DNA of 64,000 bases from Pseudomonas sp. WN033 (GCA_002287035.1 NSKG01000012.1:1-64000); one strand, 5' to 3'. Positions 55,320-64,000 are shown, counted from the stretch's first letter. Notes: generated by a model from the letters alone, not told the origin. Numbers and translations: made by a program.

Positions 55320-56579
55320 TCAGCCACCGACCACCAGGCCGAGACCGTACACCGCCAGAAAGCCGAAGGCAAAAGCCAACAGCAGCAGCCCGAAGCTGCG
55401 AAGGTATGTCATGAAGGTCAGCCCCGGCACCTTGCTCATGGCCACGATACCGGCGGCGGAGCCAATTATAAGCAAGGAACCGCCCACTCCGACAGCATAA
55501 GTCAGCCCCATCCACTCGGCGACGCTCATCTTAAGATCAGACTTGAGCAGCGCGGCCGTCAGCGGCACGTTGTCGATCAACGCCGAGAGCAGCCCCATCA
55601 GGAAGTTGGCCAGCAGGGTCGGCATCATGCCATAGAGCGCGGTCAGGCCTTCGAGTACGCCGATGAACTGCAGCATGCCAACAAGCAGCAACACGCCGAG
55701 GAAGAACAGCAGCGTCTCGAACTCGATGGCCCGGATATATTCGAGAATCGGGTCGTTGTCGATGTCTTCGTTGAAGAACCGGGCCACCAGAAACATGATC
55801 GCCAGGCCGGTAAGAAAGCTCAGCACTGGCGGAATCGCCCAGAGCAGGCTGGCGAGGATGGTAAAGACGATGGTCGCCAGGAAAATCCCGGCAATCACCT
55901 GATCCACCCCACGGATCGGTCGCAACGCTTCTTTCTCGATCACCGCCTCGCCATTAAGCCCCCAGGATAGCAATCCGGCCAGCAGCATCACTGCCATGAA
56001 TGCCGGCAGGCTTAGCATCAGCAGATGGGTGATCTCGACCTTGTCAGCCAGGAAGATCATCAGCGTGGTGACATCCCCGGTGATCATCGCCACCCCGCCG
56101 GAGTTGACCGCAAACACCACCAGAGTCGCAAAACGCAAGGTCTTGCGCGCTTCCATCTTGAGACTGAGGATCAGCGCCACCGATACCAGAGTCGCGGTGA
56201 TGTTGTCGGCAATCGAGGAAAATACAAAGCAGAACAACGCAGTGAGAAACAGCAGCTTGCGCTCGGTAATCCGCCCCGGCAGCACCAGGTATATGAGGTT
56301 CTCGATCAGCCCCTTTTTGTTCAGGTAGGCAACAAAGGTCATGGTCGCCAGCAGAAACAGCCAGAGCCCGGCGATATCGGCAATATTATGGTTCAGGGCG
56401 GCCTGGACCTCGGCCCGGAACGCCGGATCCGGTGCAGCCATAAACATGACCAGCCAGGCCAGCGCACCGAACAGCAACACCACCTTGGCCTTGCTGACGT
56501 GAATGACCTCTTCCAGCACAACCCCCGCAAACGCTGCAATCGCCATGACGATCAGCAGCACCTCTACCGCGCTAGACAT
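55320..56579 (-). CDS. nhaD: Sodium:proton antiporter, NhaD type
   Basis: Inner membrane Na+(Li+)/H+ exchanger of the IT superfamily. The 419-residue protein has about 11-12 membrane helices. NhaD-like blocks include LLFGALAWLVMFMA near 34-47, NKKGLIENLIYLVLPGRI near 87-104, SSIADNITATLVSVALILSL near 121-140 and SALIDNVPLTAALLK near 345-359; the two S-x-x-x-D-N repeats carry the Asp residues likely to bind sodium. It lies inside the riboflavin strand between ribD (13 bp) and ribC (30 bp), on the same strand, so it is probably co-transcribed with them. This placement is not in P. aeruginosa and may suit a marine or saline habitat. Confidence 0.93.
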   Translation of the reverse strand: MSSAVEVLLIVMAIAAFAGVVLEEVIHVSKAKVVLLFGALAWLVMFMAAPDPAFRAEVQAALNHNIADIAGLWLFLLATMTFVAYLNKKGLIENLIYLVLPGRITERKLLFLTALFCFVFSSIADNITATLVSVALILSLKMEARKTLRFATLVVFAVNSGGVAMITGDVTTLMIFLADKVEITHLLMLSLPAFMAVMLLAGLLSWGLNGEAVIEKEALRPIRGVDQVIAGIFLATIVFTILASLLWAIPPVLSFLTGLAIMFLVARFFNEDIDNDPILEYIRAIEFETLLFFLGVLLLVGMLQFIGVLEGLTALYGMMPTLLANFLMGLLSALIDNVPLTAALLKSDLKMSVAEWMGLTYAVGVGGSLLIIGSAAGIVAMSKVPGLTFMTYLRSFGLLLLAFAFGFLAVYGLGLVVGG

Positions 56580-56591
56580 GTGACGTACTCT

Positions 56592-57722
56592 TCAGGAAGG
56601 AAAAACCGGGCGCGCCGTAACCCGCCAGTCGCGACCGACCGCGCGCAGGTCGGTAATCTCGACATCCATGGCCTCGGCCATGTGGGCAAACGGCAACTCA
56701 AGCAAGCCGCGGGCCTGGCTGCCCAGCAGCCGCGGTGCCATATAAATCACCAACTCATCGACCAGTTGCGCACGCCAGAAGGCGCCAGCCAGGCGGGCAC
56801 CGGACTCCACCAGCACCTCGTTGCAGCCACGCCCGGCCAGCTCGGCCAGCAGCGCCGCCAGATCCACATGCTGGTCCTGGCCCGGCAGCGCCAGCAGCTC
56901 ACTGCCCGCGGCCTGGTATTCGGCCTGACGGTTCGGGGCCTGATAACAGACCACCAGGGTCGGGCCTGGGGTCTGGAACAGCCGGCGCGTCAGCGGGACC
57001 CGCAGATGGCCGTCGATCAACACGCGCAGCGGCTGGCGTTCGGCGGCGGCACGGGCCTGGTCTTCCGGCAGGTCCAGCTCGGCGGCGCGCACGTTCAGGG
57101 CCGAGTCATCCAGCAACACGCTGTCGGCGCCGCTGATCACCGCGCCACTGCGGGCCCGCAGCCGCTGCACATCGGCGCGTGCGGCCGGGCCGGTAATCCA
57201 CTGACTTTCGCCACTGGCCATGGCCGTGCGGCCGTCCAGACTCATGGCCAGCTTGAGTCGTACCCAGGGCAAACCACTGCGCATACGTTTGATAAAACCG
57301 GGATTGAGCGCTTCGGCCTCGGCCTCCAGCACCCCACAGGTAACGGCGATGCCCGCCGCGCGCAAACGCTCCAGGCCGCGCCCAGCCACTTGCGGATTAG
57401 GGTCCTGCATGGCCGCGACCACCCGGCTGACGCCGGCCTTGACCAGCGCATCGGCACAGGGTGGCGTCTTACCGAAATGACTGCAGGGCTCCAGGGTGAC
57501 ATAGGCCGTTGCGCCCCGGGCCTGGGCGCCGGCCTGGGCCAGCGCATTGACCTCGGCGTGCCCTTGGCCGGCACGCACATGCCAGCCCTCGCCGACAATC
57601 TGCCCATCGCGCACCAGCACGCAGCCAACCCGCGGATTGGGCTCGGTGGTATACAGGCCGCGCGCCGCCAGTTGCAGGGCGCGAGCCATCATCTGCTGAT
57701 CGAGCACCGCCATTTCAGGCAT
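56592..57722 (-). CDS. ribD: Riboflavin biosynthesis deaminase/reductase
   Basis: Two-step enzyme: N-terminal pyrimidine deaminase and C-terminal reductase. The start at 57722, giving 376 residues, has AGGA 8 bases before it and overlaps the nrdR end; ATG 57713 is a second option. Zinc-binding motifs are [11 protein letters not shown] near 54 and [15 protein letters not shown] near 80-94. The reductase half begins with RPWVRLK-like [18 protein letters not shown] near 148-165. It follows nrdR, as is usual in proteobacteria, and precedes nhaD. Confidence 0.95.
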   Translation of the reverse strand: MPEMAVLDQQMMARALQLAARGLYTTEPNPRVGCVLVRDGQIVGEGWHVRAGQGHAEVNALAQAGAQARGATAYVTLEPCSHFGKTPPCADALVKAGVSRVVAAMQDPNPQVAGRGLERLRAAGIAVTCGVLEAEAEALNPGFIKRMRSGLPWVRLKLAMSLDGRTAMASGESQWITGPAARADVQRLRARSGAVISGADSVLLDDSALNVRAAELDLPEDQARAAAERQPLRVLIDGHLRVPLTRRLFQTPGPTLVVCYQAPNRQAEYQAAGSELLALPGQDQHVDLAALLAELAGRGCNEVLVESGARLAGAFWRAQLVDELVIYMAPRLLGSQARGLLELPFAHMAEAMDVEITDLRAVGRDWRVTARPVFPS

Positions 57723-58188
57723 CGCCGGGTTCCTGATCGCCCCGCGACAGGCGCTCGATTTCCTCACGGAACTGATTGAGATCCTGGAACCGGCGATAGA
57801 CCGAAGCAAAGCGGATATAGGCGACCTCGTCGAGCTGCTTGAGCTCGTCCATCACCATCTCGCCCACCACCATGGCCTTGATCTCCCGCTCACCGGTAGC
57901 CCGCAACCGGTGCTTGATATGGCCGATCGCCGCCTCGATCTGTTCGACGCTGACCGGACGCTTTTCCAGCGCCCGCAGCAGACCAGCCCGGAGCTTTTCC
58001 TCATCGAACGGCTGACGCCGGCCATCCTGCTTGATCACCCGAGGCAGCACCAACTCGGCGGTCTCGAAGGTAGTGAAGCGTTCCTGGCAGGCCAGACATT
58101 CACGCCGTCGGCGCACCTGATCGCCATCGGCCACAAGCCGGGAATCAATCACCTTGGTGTCATGGGCACCACAGAACGGGCAATGCAT
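57715..58188 (-). CDS. nrdR: Transcriptional repressor NrdR
   Basis: Zinc-ribbon and ATP-cone repressor of ribonucleotide reductase operons. The 157-residue protein starts with [17 protein letters not shown], and [12 protein letters not shown] near 31-42 completes the four zinc cysteines. The ATP-cone ([20 protein letters not shown] near 48-67) senses nucleotides. It is the first gene of the nrdR-ribD run; no NrdR box is expected at its own promoter and none was recognised. Confidence 0.96.
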   Translation of the reverse strand: MHCPFCGAHDTKVIDSRLVADGDQVRRRRECLACQERFTTFETAELVLPRVIKQDGRRQPFDEEKLRAGLLRALEKRPVSVEQIEAAIGHIKHRLRATGEREIKAMVVGEMVMDELKQLDEVAYIRFASVYRRFQDLNQFREEIERLSRGDQEPGDA

Positions 58189-58263
58189 AGCTGGGTTCCT
58201 AGGGTCTTAAGCGCCGCCCATCTTACTCCCATGCCCGGCATGAATAAACGCCAGCGGCGAAAC

Positions 58264-59754
58264 TCAGCGTTGCGTGGCTAACCAGCTATCACGCAACCGA
58301 CGCTTGGCAACCTTGCCATTGTCATCGCGCGGCAACTGCTCGACCCACTCGATCACACGCGGCACCTTGTAGCCTGCCAGCCGTTCACGCAACTGCTCGC
58401 GCACCTGATCAGGCGTCGCCCGGCCAGCGTCCTGCCCGGCCAGCAGCGCCACCAGAGTCTCGCCATACTCCGCATCCGGCACACCGAAGACGGCGCAGTC
58501 GGCCACTCCGGGCATGGTCAGCAGAACATGTTCGATTTCAGCCGGGTAGATATTCACCCCGCCGGAAATCACCATATCCGAGGCACGATCGCAGATGTAC
58601 AGATAACCGTCATCGTCCAGATAGCCGATATCACCGACCGTCACCAGATCGTCCAACCCCGCATCAGCCCGGGCCTGCGGATTGTTCAGATAGGTGAAGT
58701 CGGTAACCGCTGGCTGGCGTACATAAACCACCCCCGGCACACCCACGGGGCAATCGTGACCATGCTCATCAACGATACGCAGCCGCGTACCGGTGATTGG
58801 CCGGCCGACACTGCCGGGCTTGTCCCGGGCCGACTGCGGGTCCTGCAGGGTAATCATGCCGGTTTCGCTGGAAGCGTAGGTCTCATAGATGACCGGCCCC
58901 CACCAATCCAGCATCGCACGCTTGACCTCAGGGGCGCAGGGCGCGCCGGTCGAGGCGACGAAACGTACCGATGACAGGTCGTAACGCGCCCGTACCTCGG
59001 CCGGCAAGCGCAACAGACGCACATACATGATCGGCACCAGAAACACCGTATCGATGCGGTGGCGCTCAATCAGCGCCAGGGTCTGCTCGGCATCGAAGCG
59101 GGCCATCAGTACCAGGGTTTCGGCCTGCTGCAGAGCCTGCTGGGCAAACGAGCTGGGGGCACTGTGATACAAAGGTGCCGACACCAGTGCCCGGACGCCC
59201 GGGCGGATACCCCAGGCCGTCGCTACCAGCTCGGCCATGCGCGCCAGCATCAACTCACGCTCCTGAGGCTGCGGGGCCATACGCTTGACCCCCTTGGGCC
59301 GCCCCGTGGTGCCCGAGGTGTAAGCCATGTGCGCACGCGGGGTACGCGGCGGCCCGGCATAAGGGGCCTGCAGCGCCAGCCATTGGCCATAGTCCTGGGC
59401 CTCGCTGGCAGCACCTGCCGCGCCCACCACCAGCAACCGGACACCCTCCGGAATCGCCTCCTGCACCTCAGCCAGCAAATCGGCCTCGATCAGCAACACC
59501 TTGGCCGCGCAGTCGCGCAGGATGAAGCCGACCTCTTCAGCCTTGAAGTGCCAGTTGATCGGGCAATAGAAGCAGCCGGCCGTCTGACAGGCCTGAATGG
59601 CATCGACGAAGGCCGGCCCGTTACGCAGCATCAGCGCCAGCACGTCACCATCCTCCACGCCCAGACGTGCCAGGCCGCCAGCCAGGCGCAGAGCCCGATC
59701 ATCAAGCTCGGCAGGGGGGTATGACTGTTCGGCAAAGATCAGTTCGGCGGTCAT
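58264..59754 (-). CDS. AMP-binding acyl-CoA synthetase family protein
   Basis: Adenylate-forming enzyme that makes acyl-CoA from a carboxylic acid. The ATG at 59754, with GGAG 7 bases before it, gives 496 residues; the longer frame to 60036 has no ribosome-binding site and overlaps the LysR gene. Motifs are AYTSGTTGRPKGVKR near 152-166 (P-loop), YETYASSETGM near 295 (adenine binding), and GDIGYLDDDGYLYICDR near 372; the catalytic Lys is in DDNGKVAKRRL near 480. The substrate cannot be read. Divergent from a LysR regulator, which probably controls it. Confidence 0.88.
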   Translation of the reverse strand: MTAELIFAEQSYPPAELDDRALRLAGGLARLGVEDGDVLALMLRNGPAFVDAIQACQTAGCFYCPINWHFKAEEVGFILRDCAAKVLLIEADLLAEVQEAIPEGVRLLVVGAAGAASEAQDYGQWLALQAPYAGPPRTPRAHMAYTSGTTGRPKGVKRMAPQPQERELMLARMAELVATAWGIRPGVRALVSAPLYHSAPSSFAQQALQQAETLVLMARFDAEQTLALIERHRIDTVFLVPIMYVRLLRLPAEVRARYDLSSVRFVASTGAPCAPEVKRAMLDWWGPVIYETYASSETGMITLQDPQSARDKPGSVGRPITGTRLRIVDEHGHDCPVGVPGVVYVRQPAVTDFTYLNNPQARADAGLDDLVTVGDIGYLDDDGYLYICDRASDMVISGGVNIYPAEIEHVLLTMPGVADCAVFGVPDAEYGETLVALLAGQDAGRATPDQVREQLRERLAGYKVPRVIEWVEQLPRDDNGKVAKRRLRDSWLATQR

Positions 59755-59862
59755 GGTGGGGCTCCGGGTGACAATGAGTGGATGGCTCTGAAACTGCACC
59801 CGACTATAGGTATCGCCCAAACAGTCGACAATTACCCATACAGCACTCAAACTGATTCCACT

Positions 59863-60792
59863 ATGGAAACAATAACCGATATCAAGACCCTGCAATTTCT
59901 GCTCGCCGTTGTCGAAGCGGGTTCGATGAGTGCAGCCGCCCGGCGCCTTGGTACGACCCGGTCCTACATCAGCCGGCGAATCAAGTCTCTGGAACAGCAG
60001 ATTCAGGCCCAGTTGTTCCGACGTACCACCCGCCAACTCGAACCGACCCAGATCGGCTGGGCGCTACATGCCCACGCGGTACGCATCAGCCGCGAGCTAC
60101 AGGCGTTGCAGGCCACAGTGGAAGATCTGGGCCAGAGTTTGCGCGGGCATATTCGCGTCAGCATGCCGACAGCCCTTGGCCAGATGGTCATTGGCCCCTG
60201 GCTGCTGGAATTCGGCCAACGCCACCCGGACGTCAGCCTGCAGGTGATTTTCAGCAACCGGATTACCGACCTGATGGCCGAAGAAGTCGACATTGCCATC
60301 CGGATCACCAGCTACCCGCCGGAGTCGGTAGTAGCGCGCGATCTGGGCCCCATCGACTGGGTATTGTGCGCCGCACCCGACTACCTGCAACGCCAGGGCC
60401 GACCGAACACCCCGGAGCAGTTGAGCCAGCACCCATTTCTCACCGCCCCGCTCAGTGGCAGCCGGCTGACCCTGCGCCTGAGTTCACAGGCCCAGCGCTT
60501 GGACCTGACGGTAACATCGCGCCTGCAGTCAGCCGAAGTACTGTTCCTCAAGCGCGCGGCCATCAGCGGGTTGGGTTGCGCCCTGCTCCCGGCCTACGCC
60601 GTCAGCGATGCCCTGCATGATCACCGGCTGGACGTGCTACTTGACGAATATCAGATCAGAGTCGATGACTGGGGCGACCGGTTGTACCTGATCACCGCCC
60701 CAACCCTCTACCCCACACCTGCAGCCAGGGCGCTGATCGAGTTTTTGCGTGAGCGGCTGGGAAGTCTGGACTGGAGTGAGCCCTGGCCGTAA
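59863..60792 (+). CDS. LysR family transcriptional regulator
   Basis: DNA-binding regulator responding to an unknown small molecule. The ATG at 59863 gives 309 residues, the usual LysR size. The helix-turn-helix is at about 20-45 (SMSAAARRLGTTRSYISRRI) and the effector domain, with two Rossmann-like lobes, follows from about 90. It is divergent from the acyl-CoA synthetase gene, with 108 bp between; such pairs usually regulate each other. I could not find a convincing T-N11-A palindrome in the gap. Confidence 0.92.
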   Translation: METITDIKTLQFLLAVVEAGSMSAAARRLGTTRSYISRRIKSLEQQIQAQLFRRTTRQLEPTQIGWALHAHAVRISRELQALQATVEDLGQSLRGHIRVSMPTALGQMVIGPWLLEFGQRHPDVSLQVIFSNRITDLMAEEVDIAIRITSYPPESVVARDLGPIDWVLCAAPDYLQRQGRPNTPEQLSQHPFLTAPLSGSRLTLRLSSQAQRLDLTVTSRLQSAEVLFLKRAAISGLGCALLPAYAVSDALHDHRLDVLLDEYQIRVDDWGDRLYLITAPTLYPTPAARALIEFLRERLGSLDWSEPWP

Positions 60793-60831
60793 GGTGCGAC
60801 CCTGACCCCAACGCGCCGCTCAAGCCCGATA

Positions 60832-61509
60832 ATGACCATGACTCTGAACCGCCTTGAACTCGCCCTGCATGCCGTCCTGCCCGATGCCCGCCTGAGCGCC
60901 ACGGCGCTGCCTGGTCTGCCGGAGCTGAAACTGTGGCTGCTGGACCCTGCCAATCTGGATCGCGCCTTCGCCAGCGACGAAACCTGCCGGCTGCTCGACA
61001 GCCCGCCGTACTGGGGCTTCTGCTGGGGCAGCGGCCTGGCCCTGGCGCGCTGGATTCTCGACAATCCGCAGCAGGTGCGCGGCCAACGCGTCCTGGATTT
61101 TGGCGCTGGCTCCGGCGTGGTCGCTCTGGCCTGCGCCCTGGCTGGGGCCCGCACCAGCATTGCCTGCGACCTCGATCAACCGGCACTGTGGGCCAGCGCG
61201 CTGAACGCCGAACTTAACGACCTAGAACTGGAGCTGGCTGGCGACTACTTTGCCGTGGCCGGTGAGCTGGACCTGATCATTGCCGCCGATGTGCTGTATG
61301 ACCGCGATAACCACCCGCTGCTGGAGCATTTCGCCGAGCGCGCGCCACGGGTGCTGATCGCCGACTCACGGGTCCGCCAGCTGGAGCATCCGCACTATCA
61401 GCGGCTGGCCACACTGACGGGGCAGACCTGGCCGGATCTGGGCGAGCCGCTGGAGTTTCGCCAAGTGGCGCTGTACAGCACGCGCCAAAGCCCCTCAGCG
61501 GCGGCTTGA
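60832..61509 (+). CDS. Class I SAM methyltransferase (ETFB-KMT-like)
   Basis: Predicted protein lysine methyltransferase related to PrmA-type enzymes; target not known. The 225-residue protein has PYWGFCWGSGLALARWIL near 63-80 and the SAM motif VLDFGAGSGVVALACALAGA near 86-105 with acidic CDLDQ near 110, then ADVLYDRDNHPLL near 154. The E-T-F beta-subunit methyltransferase family has this DVLYD motif. It ends a few bases before cnoX, and a promoter is not obvious. Confidence 0.82.
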   Translation: MTMTLNRLELALHAVLPDARLSATALPGLPELKLWLLDPANLDRAFASDETCRLLDSPPYWGFCWGSGLALARWILDNPQQVRGQRVLDFGAGSGVVALACALAGARTSIACDLDQPALWASALNAELNDLELELAGDYFAVAGELDLIIAADVLYDRDNHPLLEHFAERAPRVLIADSRVRQLEHPHYQRLATLTGQTWPDLGEPLEFRQVALYSTRQSPSAAA

Positions 61510-61568
61510 TTTCCCTACCCCCCGCCCCCACTATCGACCAATACCCCAGCCTTGAACGGATCAACCCG

Positions 61569-62444
61569 ATGAGTCAGTCGCCCTATATATTCGATGTAAC
61601 AGAAGCCGATTTTGACCGCTTTGTTCTGGAAAACTCGTTTCACAAGCCAGTGCTGGTCGACTTCTGGGCGGACTGGTGCGCCCCCTGCAAGGCACTGATG
61701 CCGGTACTGGCAAAAATTACCGAAAGCCTTGGAGGTGAGCTGCTGCTGGCCAAGGTCAACTGTGACGAACAGGCCGGGCTGACCCAGCGCTTTGGGATTC
61801 GCAGCCTGCCGACCGTGGTGCTGTTTAAGGATGGTCAGCCGGTCGATGGCTTTGCCGGAGTCCAGCCTGAGAGTGCCATCCGCACCCTGCTTGAGCCCCA
61901 TGTCGGCACCCCGCCGGAGACCTGCGACGCTGCCGATCCGGCCAGCCAGGCCAGCGAGCTGCTGGAGGCCGGCGATCCGGCAGCCGCGATTGCCCTGCTG
62001 CAACCACTGATCAGTCAGCAACCTGACGACCCGCTGCTGATTTTGCTGGCCCGCGCCCTGGCGCTCGATGGCCAGCTCGACGAGGCAGGCCAGGTACTGG
62101 AGGCGGTCAAGGACCGGGATAGCCACAAGGCGGCGCTGAACGGCGCCCGGGCGCAACTGACCTTCCTGCGTCAGGCCGCCGACTTCCCGCCCCGCCAGGT
62201 ACTGGAACAGCGTCTGGTCACAGCGACCAACGACAGCGAAGCGCTCTACCAACTGGCGGTCAGTGATCTGGCCGCCCAGCGCCATGAAGCCGGCCTGCAA
62301 ACCTTGCTGGAGCTGTTCCGCCAGGACCGCAGTTACGGTGACGGCGCCGCGCACAAAACCCTGCTACAGGTGTTCGACCTGTTGGGCAGCGACCACCCGC
62401 TGACCCTGCAGTTTCGCCGCAAGCTGTATCAGCTTCTCTATTGA
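61569..62444 (+). CDS. cnoX: Thioredoxin-TPR co-chaperone (CnoX/YbbN-like)
   Basis: Cytosolic protein with a thioredoxin domain and TPR repeats; CnoX protects oxidised proteins and passes them to GroEL. The 291-residue form starts at ATG 61569; the thioredoxin fold shows WADWCAPCK with Cys37 and Cys40, so a redox-active pair is present (E. coli CnoX lacks it). The C-terminal 160 residues contain TPR-like helices (SELLEAGDPAAAIALLQPL near 138-156). Next to zrgA, as in P. aeruginosa. Confidence 0.9.
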   Translation: MSQSPYIFDVTEADFDRFVLENSFHKPVLVDFWADWCAPCKALMPVLAKITESLGGELLLAKVNCDEQAGLTQRFGIRSLPTVVLFKDGQPVDGFAGVQPESAIRTLLEPHVGTPPETCDAADPASQASELLEAGDPAAAIALLQPLISQQPDDPLLILLARALALDGQLDEAGQVLEAVKDRDSHKAALNGARAQLTFLRQAADFPPRQVLEQRLVTATNDSEALYQLAVSDLAAQRHEAGLQTLLELFRQDRSYGDGAAHKTLLQVFDLLGSDHPLTLQFRRKLYQLLY

Positions 62445-62504
62445 TCGGTAACCGGGCTGCGGTTGAAACATACCGCAGCAAAGCTGCTTTTGGCCTTTGC
62501 TGGC

Positions 62505-62517
62505 GTTATAAGATAAC
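62505..62517 (+). promoter_or_regulatory. Putative Zur box before zrgA
   Basis: GTTAT-AAG-ATAAC, a 13-bp dyad, matches the GTTATANTATAAC core of gammaproteobacterial Zur boxes with one difference. It ends 36 bp before the zrgA ATG. The zinc-linked gene downstream makes zinc repression likely; proof would need Zur binding. Confidence 0.55.
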
Positions 62518-62553
62518 ATCATGCTTTTCACCGACTGCCAGGAGAACTTCCCG

Positions 62554-63225
62554 ATGCGCCTACTCCCCCTTGTAGCCGGTAGTCTGCTGACTACCCTGGC
62601 CTTCAGCCTGCATGCCCACAACCATGATCATCACCATCACGGGCATAACGGCCACGATCATGACCATGGACACAAGCATGAGCACGGCGACAGCCTGGGC
62701 GCCCATCAGCACGGGGTAGCCAACCTGAATCTGGTACTCGAGGGCAGCACCCTGGCCATTGAGCTGGAAAGCCCAGCCGACAATCTGGTGGGTTTCGAAT
62801 ACCTGCCCAGCACCGACGCCGACAAGGCCAAGGTACGCGAGGTCATGGCCAGCCTGCGCCAGGCCGACACCCTGTTCCAGTTCCCGGCCGCCGCCGGTTG
62901 CAGTCTGGACCAGGTGGAGCTGCAAAGCCCGCTGTTCAGCGCCGTCGAGCACAGCCACAAGCATGACCACGATCACGGCCACGCTCACAAGCACAAACAT
63001 GACCATGACCATGACCATGACCACAAACATGACCATGATCATGCCCACAACGACATCGAAGCGCACTATCACTTTACCTGCACCAACGTCGCGGCCCTGA
63101 ACCAGATTGAACTGAAGCTGTTTGAAAGCTTCCCGCGCACCGAAAAACTGCTGCTGCAGGCCATCACCCCGACAGGCCAGCAAGGTGGCGAGCTGAGCCC
63201 GGCTCAGAACCTGATCCGCTTCTGA
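62554..63225 (+). CDS. zrgA: ZrgA-type zinc uptake protein, His-rich (DUF2796)
   Basis: Periplasmic zinc-binding protein taking part in Zn acquisition in the ZrgA family. The 223-residue protein starts at ATG 62554 after GGAG. It has a signal peptide (about 1-20), an N-terminal His cluster (HNHDHHHHGHNGHDHDHGHK, 22-41), the DUF2796 core with HQHGVANLNLVLEG near 51-64, and a second long His-Asp/Lys run near 140-168. The run is built from repeated CAT-GAC codons. Downstream an ABC ATPase follows after a strong hairpin. Confidence 0.9.
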   Translation: MRLLPLVAGSLLTTLAFSLHAHNHDHHHHGHNGHDHDHGHKHEHGDSLGAHQHGVANLNLVLEGSTLAIELESPADNLVGFEYLPSTDADKAKVREVMASLRQADTLFQFPAAAGCSLDQVELQSPLFSAVEHSHKHDHDHGHAHKHKHDHDHDHDHKHDHDHAHNDIEAHYHFTCTNVAALNQIELKLFESFPRTEKLLLQAITPTGQQGGELSPAQNLIRF

Positions 63226-63234
63226 AACACCCCC

Positions 63235-63259
63235 GGCGTGCAGGCCCGCCCTGCACGCC
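63235..63259 (+). terminator. Hairpin between zrgA and the ABC ATPase gene
   Basis: Perfect 10-bp stem GGCGTGCAGG/CCTGCACGCC with a 5-base loop, followed by the T-rich CTCTTGTCTT. It stands 10 bp after zrgA and 64 bp before the next start, so it may let only part of the transcription through. Confidence 0.65.
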
Positions 63260-63322
63260 CTCTTGTCTTGCGTTAGCCCAAGCCTGTAGTTTGAACCCCT
63301 GCAATCTGTCAACGGCACGCCC

Positions 63323-64000
63323 ATGACCCAGCCTGTTATCCAACTGCACGACATGACCTATGCCTGGCCTGGCCAGCCAACCCTGCTGGATATCCATGAG
63401 TTCACCCTGCAAGCTGGTGAAAAAGTTTTTCTCAAGGGCCCCTCAGGTAGCGGCAAGACCACCCTGCTGGGCTTACTTGGCGGGGTCTACCTGCCAGCCA
63501 GCGGCCATATCCGCCTGCTCGGCCAGGATCTGGCCAGACTGTCGTCGGTACGCCGCGACCGCTTCCGCGCCGACCACACCGGCTACATATTTCAGATGTT
63601 CAACCTGCTGCCCTATTTGTCGTTGGTCGACAACGTCATCCTGCCCTGCCGTTTCTCACGAATCCGCCGCCAACGCGCGCTGGCCCGCCATCCCAGCCTG
63701 GAACAGGCCGCTTGCGAACTGCTCGCCCACCTCGGCCTGGCTGACCCAGCCCTGTTGCGGCGTCCGGTGACCGAACTATCGATCGGCCAGCAACAACGCG
63801 TGGCGTCGGCTCGCGCTCTGATCGGCAGCCCTGAGCTGGTCATCGCTGACGAGCCGACCTCGGCGCTGGATGCTGACAGCCGCGAGGCATTTCTCAAGCT
63901 GCTATTCGCCGAATGCCAGGCCGCTGGCAGCAGCCTGCTGTTTGTCAGCCATGATGCCTCGCTGGAACGGCTGTTTGACCGCGGTTTGTCGCTGCAACAA
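63323..64000 (+). CDS. ABC transporter ATP-binding protein, LolD/MacB-like (partial)
   Basis: ATPase of an ABC system beside zrgA; the gene runs off the right edge after 226 codons. Motifs are complete: Walker A GPSGSGKTT (39-47), Q-loop FQMFNLLP near 92, signature LSIGQQQRVASARAL near 152, Walker B LVIADEPTSALD near 172 and a switch His in FVSHD near 210. The type resembles LolD/FtsE partners of FtsX-like permeases. In P. aeruginosa, genes at this place (PA4063-PA4066, from memory) include ZrgA, this ATPase, a permease and a DUF3299 protein. A role in zinc homeostasis is inferred. Confidence 0.88.
   Translation, partial: MTQPVIQLHDMTYAWPGQPTLLDIHEFTLQAGEKVFLKGPSGSGKTTLLGLLGGVYLPASGHIRLLGQDLARLSSVRRDRFRADHTGYIFQMFNLLPYLSLVDNVILPCRFSRIRRQRALARHPSLEQAACELLAHLGLADPALLRRPVTELSIGQQQRVASARALIGSPELVIADEPTSALDADSREAFLKLLFAECQAAGSSLLFVSHDASLERLFDRGLSLQQ

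Noticed and set aside
59755-59862. LysR operator in the acyl-CoA synthetase-LysR gap
   Set aside because: No clear T-N11-A inverted repeat was found by eye.
62940-63060. Short repeats suggesting a CRISPR array or satellite
   Set aside because: The repeats are CAT-GAC codons in frame within zrgA and have no spacers.

Overview
The window is a piece of a gammaproteobacterial chromosome of the Pseudomonadaceae. Several gene runs match Pseudomonas aeruginosa order as I remember it: hemJ-argC-DUF6776-bactofilin-erpA-anmK-M23 peptidase-tyrS next to an rRNA operon; AAA ATPase-HIT-coq7-osmC-vfr/crp; and xseB-ispA-dxs-btuF-ribA-protease-pgpA-thiL-nusB-ribH-ribBA-ribC-ribD-nrdR followed by cnoX-zrgA. 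The exact genus (Pseudomonas or Halopseudomonas) cannot be fixed from the sequence alone.

Layout. 0-11.5 kb is core: three sigma70-type promoters firing off the left edge (almost certainly rRNA promoters), tyrS, a LytM/M23 peptidase with anmK, the argC-DUF6776-bactofilin-erpA strand, hemJ, an AAA ATPase, a HIT protein, a 140-bp MITE, coq7, an OsmC protein and crp/vfr. 11.5-17.6 kb holds bioA, rsmE, an Aer-type chemoreceptor whose frame runs 159 bp into rsmE antisense, and a globin-coupled GGDEF-EAL sensor. 17.6-22.5 kb is a first copper cluster on the minus strand: a small secreted His/Cys protein, a His-tailed secreted protein, a TolC lipoprotein, a Tat-exported multicopper oxidase, a cupredoxin and a CusF-like protein. 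22.6-24.6 kb holds a TSUP permease, xseB and ispA.

24.6-37.3 kb is a second copper/silver region, entirely on the minus strand, lying between ispA and dxs: copA P-type ATPase, DUF2933 protein, isoprenylcysteine-type methyltransferase, SAM methyltransferase, cardiolipin synthase, then cusC-cusB-cusA, with small secreted Cys/Met/His proteins at the head of each unit. Perfect Anr/FNR boxes (TTGAT-N4-ATCAA) sit in front of both units with spacing suited to activation, and a near-perfect copy lies by the start of the first cluster. No CopRS, CusRS or CueR is visible. The most interesting reading is an oxygen-gated Cu(I) defence whose operons each open with a CopL-like leader protein.

37.4-64 kb: dxs with its own promoter; a cobalamin riboswitch with a hairpin over the btuB ribosome-binding site; the condensin genes mksF-mksE-mksB without mksG but convergent with a NYN/OST-HTH putative nuclease; btuF; ribA; the riboflavin-nusB-thiL-pgpA strand interrupted by a NhaD antiporter; ribD-nrdR; an acyl-CoA synthetase divergent from a LysR regulator; a methyltransferase; a thioredoxin/TPR co-chaperone; and, behind a putative Zur box, a His-rich ZrgA-type zinc protein and an ABC ATPase cut by the right edge. 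No IS transposase, integrase, tRNA or CRISPR array is seen.
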